DNA of 64,000 nt, taken from NCBI RefSeq assembly GCF_008704395.1, contig NZ_CP023695.1, positions 7,688,001-7,752,000 on the forward strand, read 5' to 3'. Positions 9,591-17,203 of the stretch are shown here, one piece after another (positions within the stretch are counted from its first letter, which is position 1; every line of letters begins with the position of its first letter). The translations under genes and the position numbers were made by a program. This stretch comes from Streptomyces alboniger (GTDB lineage: Bacteria; Actinomycetota; Actinomycetes; Streptomycetales; Streptomycetaceae). The notes under the pieces are model-generated. The model ran no database searches and was not told the DNA's origin. It was given only the letters and a program-made list of their open reading frames with translations.

Positions 9591-11519
9591 TTACGGGACC
9601 GCCGCGGTCGGAGACGAGTCGTTGCGGACGGTGCCCCAGTGGATGCCCGTCTCGTTGTGGATGTGCCAGATGTCGTCCTCTGAGAGAAGGACCGATACCA
9701 CTCCGGGGAAGGCCTCCTCGAAGTAGATGTAGGGCTTCCGGTTGTCGATGCGGGGCGAGTGGTAGTCGAGCCGGTCCTGCATGCCGTGCTGGGTGGTGAC
9801 CGGGGTCGCGGGATGGTAGGTGAGGATGTTGGGGCTGGCGAGGTCGATCAAACCGTCGTCGATCAGCCGCCCCACCTCGTGGATGGTCTCGTCGATGCTG
9901 GCGCGCGTCTCTCCGTCGAGGCCGAAGAGCACCGAGGTGCCCAGTTCCAGCCCCTGTTCCTTCACCAGCCGGGCCGCTTCCCTGACCTTCGCCTTCCAGG
10001 GGCGGGTCTCGTCCCGGCGAAGGTTCTTGTGGATGTGGTCCATGACCTGCGTCGACATGCTCTCGATGCCCATGTAGATATAGGTGCACCCGGCGGCCTT
10101 CATCTTCCGCAGGATCTCGGCGGACTGCTCGGGCGAGTGCAGGGCCACGAGCGTGTCCACGGTGAGCTGGGCGCCCCACTGGAGCCGGCGCAGCCGTTCG
10201 AGGTCGTCGGGATCGCCGAGGCGCGCCCGGAAGCGGTCAGGTATTCGCTCGCCGTCCGCCGCGCGCAGCTCGGCCAGTGCGTCGCAGAACTCCGCGATGT
10301 CCCGGTAACGTCCGCTCCAGAACACGGAGTCGTCGAAGAAGAGCGACTCGGCGCCGTAGTGGACGTACTCGCAGACCCGCTCGACCGCCGTGCTGATCGG
10401 ATCGCGTTTGAAGCGCTTCAGGGTGCCCGCCACCTGCACCGACTCCGAACAGAAGTTACAGCGGTACGGGCAGGCGTTGGACACCATGAAGTGGGCGGTG
10501 CGCAGGACCGCGCCGGTGTCGGGTGCGGTGAAGATCGGGAAGTGCGAGCGGATCGCGAACGCCTCGTAGGGCGAGGGGAGTTCGGCGAGGTCGAGCGTGC
10601 GACCGCGTAGCGGTACGGCGTCGAAGCCGTCGTCCGAGGCGAGCACGGCCAGGGCCTGGCCCGGGCCGGGGCCCTCCTCGGCGAGCAGCCCCTGGAGGAG
10701 CCCGAGGACGCGATCGCGGTCCACCCACTGCCGGTCGAGGTCGACGGCGAGGGCCACGGCTCGCATCAGCAGGTCCACCGCGTGATGGGCCTCGCCGGTC
10801 ACCACGGCGTCGACGACCCTCGGCGCCCTGCCCTCCTGGATGACGGACAGGGGGCTGCTGGGCTTGAGGAGGAGCCTCTGACCGTCGGGCGTACAGGTGA
10901 TGGTCTCGTCCGCGTGGCGGCCGCCGAGGATGACGAAGGCCTCCGGGAGTTCGCTCTTGACGAGGGAGGCCATCTCCAGCGCGTAACGGTGTGCGGGGGA
11001 GACCGCGCTGATCAGAACCACCCGGGGACGCACCTCGCGCAGCAGCCGGATCCAGCGCACTCTGGCCGCGTCGTCCCAGACGCGCGGGTCGAACACCGTC
11101 TGGTCGGTGTTGGGGTCGCTTTCGTAGGGCCGGTAGCCGTCCGCCCCGGCGGCCAGCCGGTATTCCTTGGACGGTAACCGGGTCCACTCGGGGGCGAAGT
11201 CGGTGTAGTGCGTGGCCTCTGCCAGTGGGCCCGCGTCGTCGACGGCTCGGCGCACGGCCACGGAGAGCGCCGTATAGAGGCACATCGGATCACCGGGGTA
11301 GGTGATCTCCCCCTCGGCCTGGGTCATGACGGGTGCCAGGACCGAAAGCACCGGGAAGTAGCGGCGTGCCGTGCGTCCCTGTGCCAGGTCGTCGAGCAGT
11401 CTCTCCCGGCGTACGCGGCGTAGTTGCCGGAAAGAGGCGAGGTCCGCCGCGTCCCCCGGCCGATGTACGCGTACATTTCCACCAGTGGATTGCACGCTTT
11501 CGACAGTGTGAATGGTCAT
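9591..11519 (-). CDS. B12-binding-domain radical SAM enzyme
   Basis: A 642-residue radical SAM protein. The first half (about residues 60-250) has the layout of a cobalamin-binding domain, with VVLISAVSPAHRY and VILGGRHADE segments. The radical SAM core follows, with the 4Fe-4S motif CPYRCNFC (Cys350, Cys354, Cys357) and later GIESMSTQVMDHIHK and TSVLFGLDGETRAS. Such enzymes methylate or rearrange unactivated carbons; the substrate here is unknown. Codon 115 is a TTA (11175-11177), a rare codon read by the bldA tRNA in Streptomyces and a mark of pathway genes. It lies between the kinase and the PLP enzyme and is transcribed with them but has its own 199-base upstream gap. An amino acid or keto acid made with the neighbouring PLP enzyme is a plausible substrate (inference). 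Confidence 0.85.
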   Translation of the reverse strand: MTIHTVESVQSTGGNVRVHRPGDAADLASFRQLRRVRRERLLDDLAQGRTARRYFPVLSVLAPVMTQAEGEITYPGDPMCLYTALSVAVRRAVDDAGPLAEATHYTDFAPEWTRLPSKEYRLAAGADGYRPYESDPNTDQTVFDPRVWDDAARVRWIRLLREVRPRVVLISAVSPAHRYALEMASLVKSELPEAFVILGGRHADETITCTPDGQRLLLKPSSPLSVIQEGRAPRVVDAVVTGEAHHAVDLLMRAVALAVDLDRQWVDRDRVLGLLQGLLAEEGPGPGQALAVLASDDGFDAVPLRGRTLDLAELPSPYEAFAIRSHFPIFTAPDTGAVLRTAHFMVSNACPYRCNFCSESVQVAGTLKRFKRDPISTAVERVCEYVHYGAESLFFDDSVFWSGRYRDIAEFCDALAELRAADGERIPDRFRARLGDPDDLERLRRLQWGAQLTVDTLVALHSPEQSAEILRKMKAAGCTYIYMGIESMSTQVMDHIHKNLRRDETRPWKAKVREAARLVKEQGLELGTSVLFGLDGETRASIDETIHEVGRLIDDGLIDLASPNILTYHPATPVTTQHGMQDRLDYHSPRIDNRKPYIYFEEAFPGVVSVLLSEDDIWHIHNETGIHWGTVRNDSSPTAAVP

Positions 11520-11673
11520 CAGCCCTCCGGATCGTTATACGGCACTGATTGAGTTGGCCGTCTGATCCCGGTTGTGCGGGTCCGACACGGAGCGCCTGAT
11601 AAAGCGGTTCGACTGGCATGGTTTGTCGACCGTGCAGGTAATCAAGAAAGCCCCCGTGATCTTTGTTGTCACT

Positions 11674-11701
11674 TTACTAGGCGGCGCCCGGTGCGAGTCA
11701 A
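11674..11701 (-). promoter_or_regulatory. Possible promoter for the radical SAM gene
   Basis: Reading the minus strand, TTGACT (11701-11696) is followed after 16 bases by TAGTAA (11679-11674). The -35 is good and the -10 mediocre. It would give a leader of about 150 bases before the ATG at 11519. Confidence 0.3.
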
Positions 11702-11718
11702 CAGGACAAAGAAGACAG

Positions 11719-12918
11719 TCACTTCGGCAGACGCCGGACAGCGGTGTCCATACGGTCCAGTGTTTCGTCGAGCACCTTGAGAGAAGTGCCGAAATTGAGG
11801 CGCACGAATCCGTTTCCTGTCGCGCCGAAGGACGGGCCGGAGAAGAGCAGTACCTTGGCCTCGTCGCGGAAGAAGGCCATGGGATCGTCGCCCACGTCCA
11901 GGCGGCGGCAGTCCAGCCAGGCGCAGAATCCGGCCTCCGGAATCCGGTAGGACAGTCCCGCGGGGAGCCGCTCGGCCACCCGGTGGCGGTTGCGGTCGAG
12001 CAGTGCCATGACCTCCTCCAGCCAGGAATCGCCCGAGGTCCAGGCGGCCTTGAGCGCCTCCACCGCGAGCACGCCCACCTGACCGAAGAGCAGGCCCTGC
12101 CGGTCGTCGACGGCCTCGCGCACGGCCCGCGGGCCCACATGGGCGACCGCGCAGCGGATCCCCGCCAGGTTGAACGCCTTGCTGCCCGAGGTCAGCGTGA
12201 CGGTGCGGGCCGCCACCTCCGGGCTCAGTGAGGCGAACGGGATGTGCCGGTGCGGGGCGTGGGCCAGATCCGCGTGCACCTCGTCCGAGACGACCAGCAG
12301 GTCATGACGGAGCGCCAGATCCGCGAGCGCCTCGAGCTCGTCACGCCTGAACACCCTGCCCGTGGGGTTGTGCGGATTCACCAGGAACAGGGCGCGGCAC
12401 CGCCCGGGCCCCGCATCCGCCACGGCGCGCTCCATGCGGTCCGGATCGAACCCCCAGCCCGTGCCGTCGTCCTCGACCGGCACCGTCAGCGGCCGGCGCC
12501 CGATCCGCTCGATGACCTCGACGAACGGAGGGCAGGCCGGGGTGTGCACCAGCACCGCGTCGCCGGGGGCGGTGGCCAGCTGGAGGACGGCCAGCATCGC
12601 CTGGTTGATGTCGGTGAACATCCGCACGTGGGTGGGGTCCGGGAGGTGTCCGTACCGGCGCCGGGTCCGCTCGGCGAACACCTCGCCGAGCGGACCGCCC
12701 CGCGACTCGTCGAACCACGTCGGATAGCCGAGGTCCCCCGCGGCCCGGCGCGCCACCGCCTCACGGATCGCGGGTGCCGTGGGAAAGTCCATGTCCGCGA
12801 CCCAGGAAGCCAGCACGTCCGCTCCGGCGTGCGCCCATTTCTCCCCGTCCCGGCGTGACAATTCGCCGATGTCGAGAGAATCCAGTGCCGACTGCGCGGC
12901 CAAAGCGGTGGAGTTCAT
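11719..12918 (-). CDS. PLP-dependent aminotransferase / C-S lyase (MalY/PatB type)
   Basis: A 399-residue fold-type I PLP enzyme of the MalY/PatB group, whose members are cystathionine beta-lyases or aminotransferases. It shows VADMDFPTAPAI near the N-terminus, NPHNPTGRVF (cofactor and carboxylate binding), SDEVHADL, and TSGSKAFNLAG with the Schiff-base lysine. Start ATG 12918 follows a GGGAGG ribosome-binding site; a longer frame reaches 13065 but lacks support. It diverges from the NRPS gene at 13169 and shares that promoter region. In this setting it may make a non-standard amino acid from a keto acid, or act on cysteine (inference); the NRPS next door has a Cys-like adenylation pocket. 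Confidence 0.88.
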   Translation of the reverse strand: MNSTALAAQSALDSLDIGELSRRDGEKWAHAGADVLASWVADMDFPTAPAIREAVARRAAGDLGYPTWFDESRGGPLGEVFAERTRRRYGHLPDPTHVRMFTDINQAMLAVLQLATAPGDAVLVHTPACPPFVEVIERIGRRPLTVPVEDDGTGWGFDPDRMERAVADAGPGRCRALFLVNPHNPTGRVFRRDELEALADLALRHDLLVVSDEVHADLAHAPHRHIPFASLSPEVAARTVTLTSGSKAFNLAGIRCAVAHVGPRAVREAVDDRQGLLFGQVGVLAVEALKAAWTSGDSWLEEVMALLDRNRHRVAERLPAGLSYRIPEAGFCAWLDCRRLDVGDDPMAFFRDEAKVLLFSGPSFGATGNGFVRLNFGTSLKVLDETLDRMDTAVRRLPK

Positions 12919-13015
12919 GGTGCGACCTCCCGGCCGGTCGGGAAAATCCCCTTGCGGAGCTGATACCCCGAAAGACATTGCATCAGGTTGTGCTCCTACT
13001 TCTCCAAGAAATGCT

Positions 13016-13059
13016 GTGACGCTCGTCACCTTGTGATGGCCAGAGGTGATCGATAATCT
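13016..13059 (+). promoter_or_regulatory. Crp-type box plus promoter upstream of the A-PCP NRPS gene
   Basis: GTGACGCTCGTCAC (13016-13029) fits the Streptomyces Crp pattern GTG-N6-GNCAC. One base later comes TTGTGA (-35, 13031-13036), then 17 bases, then TAATCT (-10, 13054-13059). The predicted transcription start is near 13066, so the box is centred near -43, a class II activator position. The same arrangement recurs at 27536. This start lies downstream of an in-frame GTG at 13046, which therefore cannot be the NRPS start if the promoter is real. Confidence 0.6.
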
Positions 13060-13168
13060 CGCCAACCAGTCGTTGTCGCAATGTATTTGGCAATGTGTCA
13101 GTCGGGGAACGGTCGCATGCCGGATGCGCGCATGCGCCGCCCGGAACTCCGAGACGGAAGGCGGGGAA

Positions 13169-15676
13169 TTGACTTCCTATGCCGTTCAGCTCCCAGGCGA
13201 CCGGACGAGCGGCGGCCCCCGGCCGCGCTGCACGGGAACGGCCCGCCGGAATGTCCCCGTGATGTACGACGCGGGCCTCGAGACGCTGGCGAAGACCTGT
13301 GGGACCACACGGGAACGGGTCGCCGTCGCCGCGTTCGCCGCTCTGCTGTACCGGTACACCGGCCGCAACCACGTCGAACTCGCCCTGAGCCGGGACCGAT
13401 CCGACGACACCGCCGTCCGTCTGACGGTCACCGGGGAGACCACCTTCCGCGCGCTGGTGAAGGACGCCGGTGCGGCACAGGAGCACCCGGCGGGGGGCCA
13501 CATCCCCACGGCCGTCAGCTTCGGAGCGACGGTGCCGGCCGACCTTCCGTACGAGGCACAGCTCGTACTGCCCACCCTCGACGAGGGGCCGCTGCCGGTC
13601 GAACTGCGCTACGACGAGACGGTCTTCGACACCGCCACGGCCGAGCGACTGCTCGACCATTTCCACGCCCTGCTGGCCGAGGGGCTCGCCCGCCCGGACC
13701 TGCCCCTGGCGGAGCTGGAGTTCCTCGGCGAGAGCGAGCTGCACCGGATACTCGTCGAGTGGAACGCCACCGCGGCGGAACTGCCGCACCCTGGGTCGTG
13801 TCTGCACGAGGCGTTCGAGGCTCAGGCCGCGCGCGCCCCGGACGCCGTCGTCGTGGCCCAGGACGACCAGTTGCTGACATTCCGTCAGGTCAACGCGGCC
13901 GCCAACCGGCTGGCCCACCGGCTGCGGAGACTCGGCGTCGGGCCGGACCGGCGTGTAGGCCTGTACCTCGACCAGTCGCCCGATCTCCTGGTCGCCATCC
14001 TCGGCGTGCTCAAGGCGGGCGGCGCCTACGTACCGCTCGACCCCGGCTACCCGAGCGCGCGCGTGGCCACCATGATCACGGGCGTCTCCTGCGTGGCCGT
14101 GATCAGCCGAAGCGACCTCGCCGACGGCCTCCCGCGGGCCGAGGGGCCCGGCGGAGCCCATCTGATCGTCCTCGACCGCGCGGCCGACGAGCCGGCCGCC
14201 GAGCCCGACCACGACCCGCATCCCGTCGCCGGCCCGGACAACCTCTGCTACGTCATGCATACGTCCGGCTCCACCGGCACGCCCAAGCCCATCGCCCTGT
14301 GCCACCGCGGCGTGATGAACAACATCGCGGACCTCAACACCCGCTTCGCCGTGGGACCGGGCGACAGCGTGCTGGGCCTGTCGTCGCCGAGCTTCGACAT
14401 GTCCGTGTACGAATTCCTGGGCGTGCCCATCGGCGGAGGCACCCTGGTGCTGCCCTCGCCCGGCCGCACCAGGGACCCCGGACACTGGGCTGAGCTGTCG
14501 GCCCGCCACCGGGTCACCCTCTGGAACACCGCGCCCGCGCTGCTGGAACTGGTCCTGGAACACCTCGACCACGCCGAGCGGCCCGCCCCCGACGACCAGC
14601 CCGCTCACCCGAGGCCCGCCGACCCGCGGCCGACCGGCCGGGCGCTGCCCCTGCGCGACCTGCGGCTGGTGATGCTCGCCGGTGACTGGATCCCGCTGCG
14701 GTTGCCGGACCGGACCCGCTCCCGCGCACCCGGGTGCCGTTTCATCTCCCTCGGCGGGGCCACGGAAGCGTCCATCTACTCGACCGTCTTCGAGGTCGAG
14801 ACCACCGACCCGGCCTGGACGAGCATCCCGTACGGGCGCCCCATGGCCAACCAGCGCGTGTACATCCTCGACGACGCCCTGCGGCCCGTACCGCCCGGTG
14901 TCACGGGCGAGTTGTACCTGGCCGGCACCGGGCTCGCCCGCGAATACCTGGACCAGCCCGAGCGGACCGCGGAGCGCTTCCTGCCGTGGTCGTACGGACC
15001 TGTGAGCGAGCGCCTCTACCGCACCGGAGACCTGGCCCGGTTCGACGCCGACGGACTGATCGAGCTGATCGGCCGGGTCGACCTCCAGGTGAAGATCCAC
15101 GGCCTGCGCGTCGAACTCACCGAGATCGAGGCGGCGTTGCGCGACCACCCGGCCGTCAAGGAGGCCGTGGTGACGGCACAGACCGATGCCGCCGGAGCCC
15201 CGGTCCTGGTCGGCTACGCCGTGCCGCACGAGAGCGCCGGCTTCAGGGCCGACGACGTACGCGAGCACCTGGCGTCCCGGCTCCCGTCGCACATGGTCCC
15301 CGGCGTCCTGCTCACGCTGCCGGCCCTTCCTCTCAGCCCCAACGGCAAGATCGACCGCAAGGCCCTTCCCGCCGCGTTCGCGCCCGGAACGGCCGGACCG
15401 GACCCCGCGGCGCCCGCCGAGGACCGGCCGCGGGGCGCCTGGGAGGCACGGCTCGGCGCGGCCTGGCAGGAGGTCCTGGGCGTCGCGTCGGTGCGCCGGG
15501 ACGACGACTTCTTCGTGCTCGGCGGCGACTCGATGAAGGCCATGCGCACCATGACGCTGATACCGGGCTTCACCCTCGCGGACCTGTACCGGTATCCGAC
15601 CCTGCGGGAACTGGCCGGGCATCTGGAGAACACCGCGGGCGACCCGGGCGCCGAGCCGTCCGGCGACCACGTCTGA
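13169..15676 (+). CDS. NRPS: truncated C remnant - A (Cys-like) - PCP
   Basis: A single-module NRPS. The first ~190 residues match only the C-terminal half of a condensation domain (AAFAALLYRYTG onward) and have no HHxxxDG motif. An A domain follows (about 200-715), with HTSGSTGTPK and the GGATEASIYS motif typical of Cys/Ser-type modules. The PCP has GGDSMKAM (Ser788). By motif alignment the pocket reads D-M-Y-N-M-A-L-I-Y-K, closest to Cys codes. With no working C domain it should start a chain or load a residue used in trans. I chose TTG 13169, seven bases after GGAAGG, because the predicted promoter start (about 13066) excludes GTG 13046; ATG 13124 is another option. It ends at a strong terminator facing the P450 gene. 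Confidence 0.85.
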   Translation: MTSYAVQLPGDRTSGGPRPRCTGTARRNVPVMYDAGLETLAKTCGTTRERVAVAAFAALLYRYTGRNHVELALSRDRSDDTAVRLTVTGETTFRALVKDAGAAQEHPAGGHIPTAVSFGATVPADLPYEAQLVLPTLDEGPLPVELRYDETVFDTATAERLLDHFHALLAEGLARPDLPLAELEFLGESELHRILVEWNATAAELPHPGSCLHEAFEAQAARAPDAVVVAQDDQLLTFRQVNAAANRLAHRLRRLGVGPDRRVGLYLDQSPDLLVAILGVLKAGGAYVPLDPGYPSARVATMITGVSCVAVISRSDLADGLPRAEGPGGAHLIVLDRAADEPAAEPDHDPHPVAGPDNLCYVMHTSGSTGTPKPIALCHRGVMNNIADLNTRFAVGPGDSVLGLSSPSFDMSVYEFLGVPIGGGTLVLPSPGRTRDPGHWAELSARHRVTLWNTAPALLELVLEHLDHAERPAPDDQPAHPRPADPRPTGRALPLRDLRLVMLAGDWIPLRLPDRTRSRAPGCRFISLGGATEASIYSTVFEVETTDPAWTSIPYGRPMANQRVYILDDALRPVPPGVTGELYLAGTGLAREYLDQPERTAERFLPWSYGPVSERLYRTGDLARFDADGLIELIGRVDLQVKIHGLRVELTEIEAALRDHPAVKEAVVTAQTDAAGAPVLVGYAVPHESAGFRADDVREHLASRLPSHMVPGVLLTLPALPLSPNGKIDRKALPAAFAPGTAGPDPAAPAEDRPRGAWEARLGAAWQEVLGVASVRRDDDFFVLGGDSMKAMRTMTLIPGFTLADLYRYPTLRELAGHLENTAGDPGAEPSGDHV

Positions 15677-15691
15677 CCGGGCGGCCGCACC

Positions 15692-15721
15692 GGCGGGTGG
15701 CACCGTGGCGTGCCACCCGCC
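15692..15721. terminator. Bidirectional terminator hairpin
   Basis: A perfect 12-bp stem, 15692-15703 paired with 15710-15721, closes a six-base loop. It lies between the convergent NRPS (+) and P450 (-) genes and can serve both. Confidence 0.8.
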
Positions 15722-15729
15722 CCGGCTCG

Positions 15730-16962
15730 TCACGCACCCGCCGAACATCGCACCGGGAGCCGGCTGACACCCGTCAGAAAGCTGGAGGTGATCCGCTCGA
15801 CCGGCCCGGCCGGCTCCAGTTCACCGACCTGACGGCGCAACTCCTCCAGCATGACCCGCAGTTCCACCCGGGCCAGCGGTCCCCCCAGACAGAAGTGCGG
15901 GCCGTGGCCGAGGGTCAGGTGCCGGTTCGGGCTGCGGGAGATGTCGAAGCGGTAGGGCTCCTCGAAGATCTCCGCGTCCCGGTTCGCCGAGATGTTCCAC
16001 AGCGTCACGATGCTGCCGGCGGTGATCCGCCGGTCCCTCAGCTCGATGTCCACCGTGGCGGTACGGCCGACGTGCGTCACCGGAGTCGTCCAGCGCAGCA
16101 CCTCCTCCACCGCGGGATCGAGCAGCCCCTCGTCCTGGCGCAGCCGCTCCCACTGCTCCGGGTTCTCCATCAGCGCCAGCGCCGCGCCCGCGGACGACAG
16201 CCGTGTCGTCTCGTCGCCGCCGATGATGATGTTGTAGCAGTTCAGCAGTACCTCGGCGTCGCTGAGCCGGACACCGTCGGCCTCCTCGGTGGCGAGCAGG
16301 CTCACGATGTCCTCCCCGGGCGCCTTGCGGCGACCGGGAAGCAGTCCGGCGTAGTAGAGCAGGATCTCGTGCTGGGCCCGCGCGGCCTCTTCCCTGGATT
16401 CCCGCGAGCCCTCCGCGCCCAGCGCGGCCATGGTCATCTCCAGCATCGCGGCGCGGTCCGCGGGCGGCACGTCGAGCAGTTCGCAGATCGCGATGAGCGG
16501 GATCTGCGCCGCGACATCGGCGACGAAGTCACCCCCGCCCGCCTCCACCAGGGCCCCCACCAGGCCGCGGGTGGCGATCCGCACGCTGTCCACGACCGGG
16601 GCCATGGCCCGGGCCGAGAACGCGCCCATCAGCATGCGGCGCACGGCGGTGTGCCGGGGCGGATCGGTGACCACCAGCATCTGGCCGCCCGCGGAGTCCC
16701 CGCCGGTGAGCAGGGTGCCGAGCATGTTGCCCTGCTCCGAACCGAGCCGCGCGGTGTCCCGGTAGACCGCGGCGATGTCACGGTAGCGCGTGACCGCCCA
16801 GAACCCCGGGCCGCCGTCTCCGGTCTCGCACCGAACGACCGGGTGCTTCTCCCGCAGTTCGCGCCAGGTGTCGCAGGTGTCCGGGTCCGGATGCACGGCC
16901 GGGTCGATCATGTGGAAGGGAATCGTGGGCCCGCCGACGGGGCCGGTGGGGTCAGCGGTCAT
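15730..16962 (-). CDS. Cytochrome P450
   Basis: A 410-residue soluble bacterial P450 with all signatures: DPPRHTAVRRML, I-helix IIGGDETTR (with the acid/Thr pair for oxygen activation), EEVLRW (ExxR) and GHGPHFCLGGPLAR (heme cysteine). It overlaps the MbtH gene by 11 bases and closes the minus-strand NRPS operon. It is therefore likely a tailoring hydroxylase acting on an NRPS-bound residue or the released peptide (inference). It is intact, unlike the frameshifted P450 at 6819-8010. It needs ferredoxin and reductase partners, none of which are encoded in the window. Confidence 0.93.
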   Translation of the reverse strand: MTADPTGPVGGPTIPFHMIDPAVHPDPDTCDTWRELREKHPVVRCETGDGGPGFWAVTRYRDIAAVYRDTARLGSEQGNMLGTLLTGGDSAGGQMLVVTDPPRHTAVRRMLMGAFSARAMAPVVDSVRIATRGLVGALVEAGGGDFVADVAAQIPLIAICELLDVPPADRAAMLEMTMAALGAEGSRESREEAARAQHEILLYYAGLLPGRRKAPGEDIVSLLATEEADGVRLSDAEVLLNCYNIIIGGDETTRLSSAGAALALMENPEQWERLRQDEGLLDPAVEEVLRWTTPVTHVGRTATVDIELRDRRITAGSIVTLWNISANRDAEIFEEPYRFDISRSPNRHLTLGHGPHFCLGGPLARVELRVMLEELRRQVGELEPAGPVERITSSFLTGVSRLPVRCSAGA

Positions 16963-17161
16963 GCGAGGCCCCGATCAGGTCGTCCGCCCAGGCTCCTTCG
17001 ATCAGCTCCAGGCAGTCCGAGCGGTCGGCAGGCCCGTACGCGACCGACCACCCGGCCGGCACGTCCGCCGCGGCGGGCCACAACGAGTACTCGTGCCGGT
17101 CGTTGACCAGAGCGAGGAAGCTGCCCACGGTGTCGGCCGGGGTCTCGAAGGGACTTCTCAC
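16952..17161 (-). CDS. MbtH-like NRPS chaperone
   Basis: A 69-residue member of the MbtH family, small proteins that bind adenylation domains and are often needed for their folding or activity. It shows FLALVNDRHEYSLWPA, VPAGWSVAYG and CLELIEGAWAD, including the conserved tryptophans. The GTG start at 17161 has GGAGG six bases upstream. It sits between the terminating NRPS and the P450 of the same operon. It is the only MbtH gene in the window, so it may serve all the A domains. Confidence 0.93.
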   Translation of the reverse strand: MRSPFETPADTVGSFLALVNDRHEYSLWPAAADVPAGWSVAYGPADRSDCLELIEGAWADDLIGASHDR

Positions 17162-17203
17162 AGGTGCCTCCAGACAGGTCGGGCAGAATGCCGGCGGGGC
17201 CGC

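Noticed and set aside
11640..11700. GTGA...TCAC pairing upstream of the first radical SAM gene as a third Crp box
   Set aside because: Spacing between the half-sites is wrong for GTG-N6-GNCAC and the promoter layout differs.
13046..13168. Upstream GTG extension of the A-PCP NRPS
   Set aside because: The added residues match nothing, and the predicted promoter start (about 13066) lies downstream of this GTG.
12983..15748. Large minus-strand frame opposite the A-PCP NRPS
   Set aside because: It starts and ends outside the NRPS without signals and has no recognisable domains.
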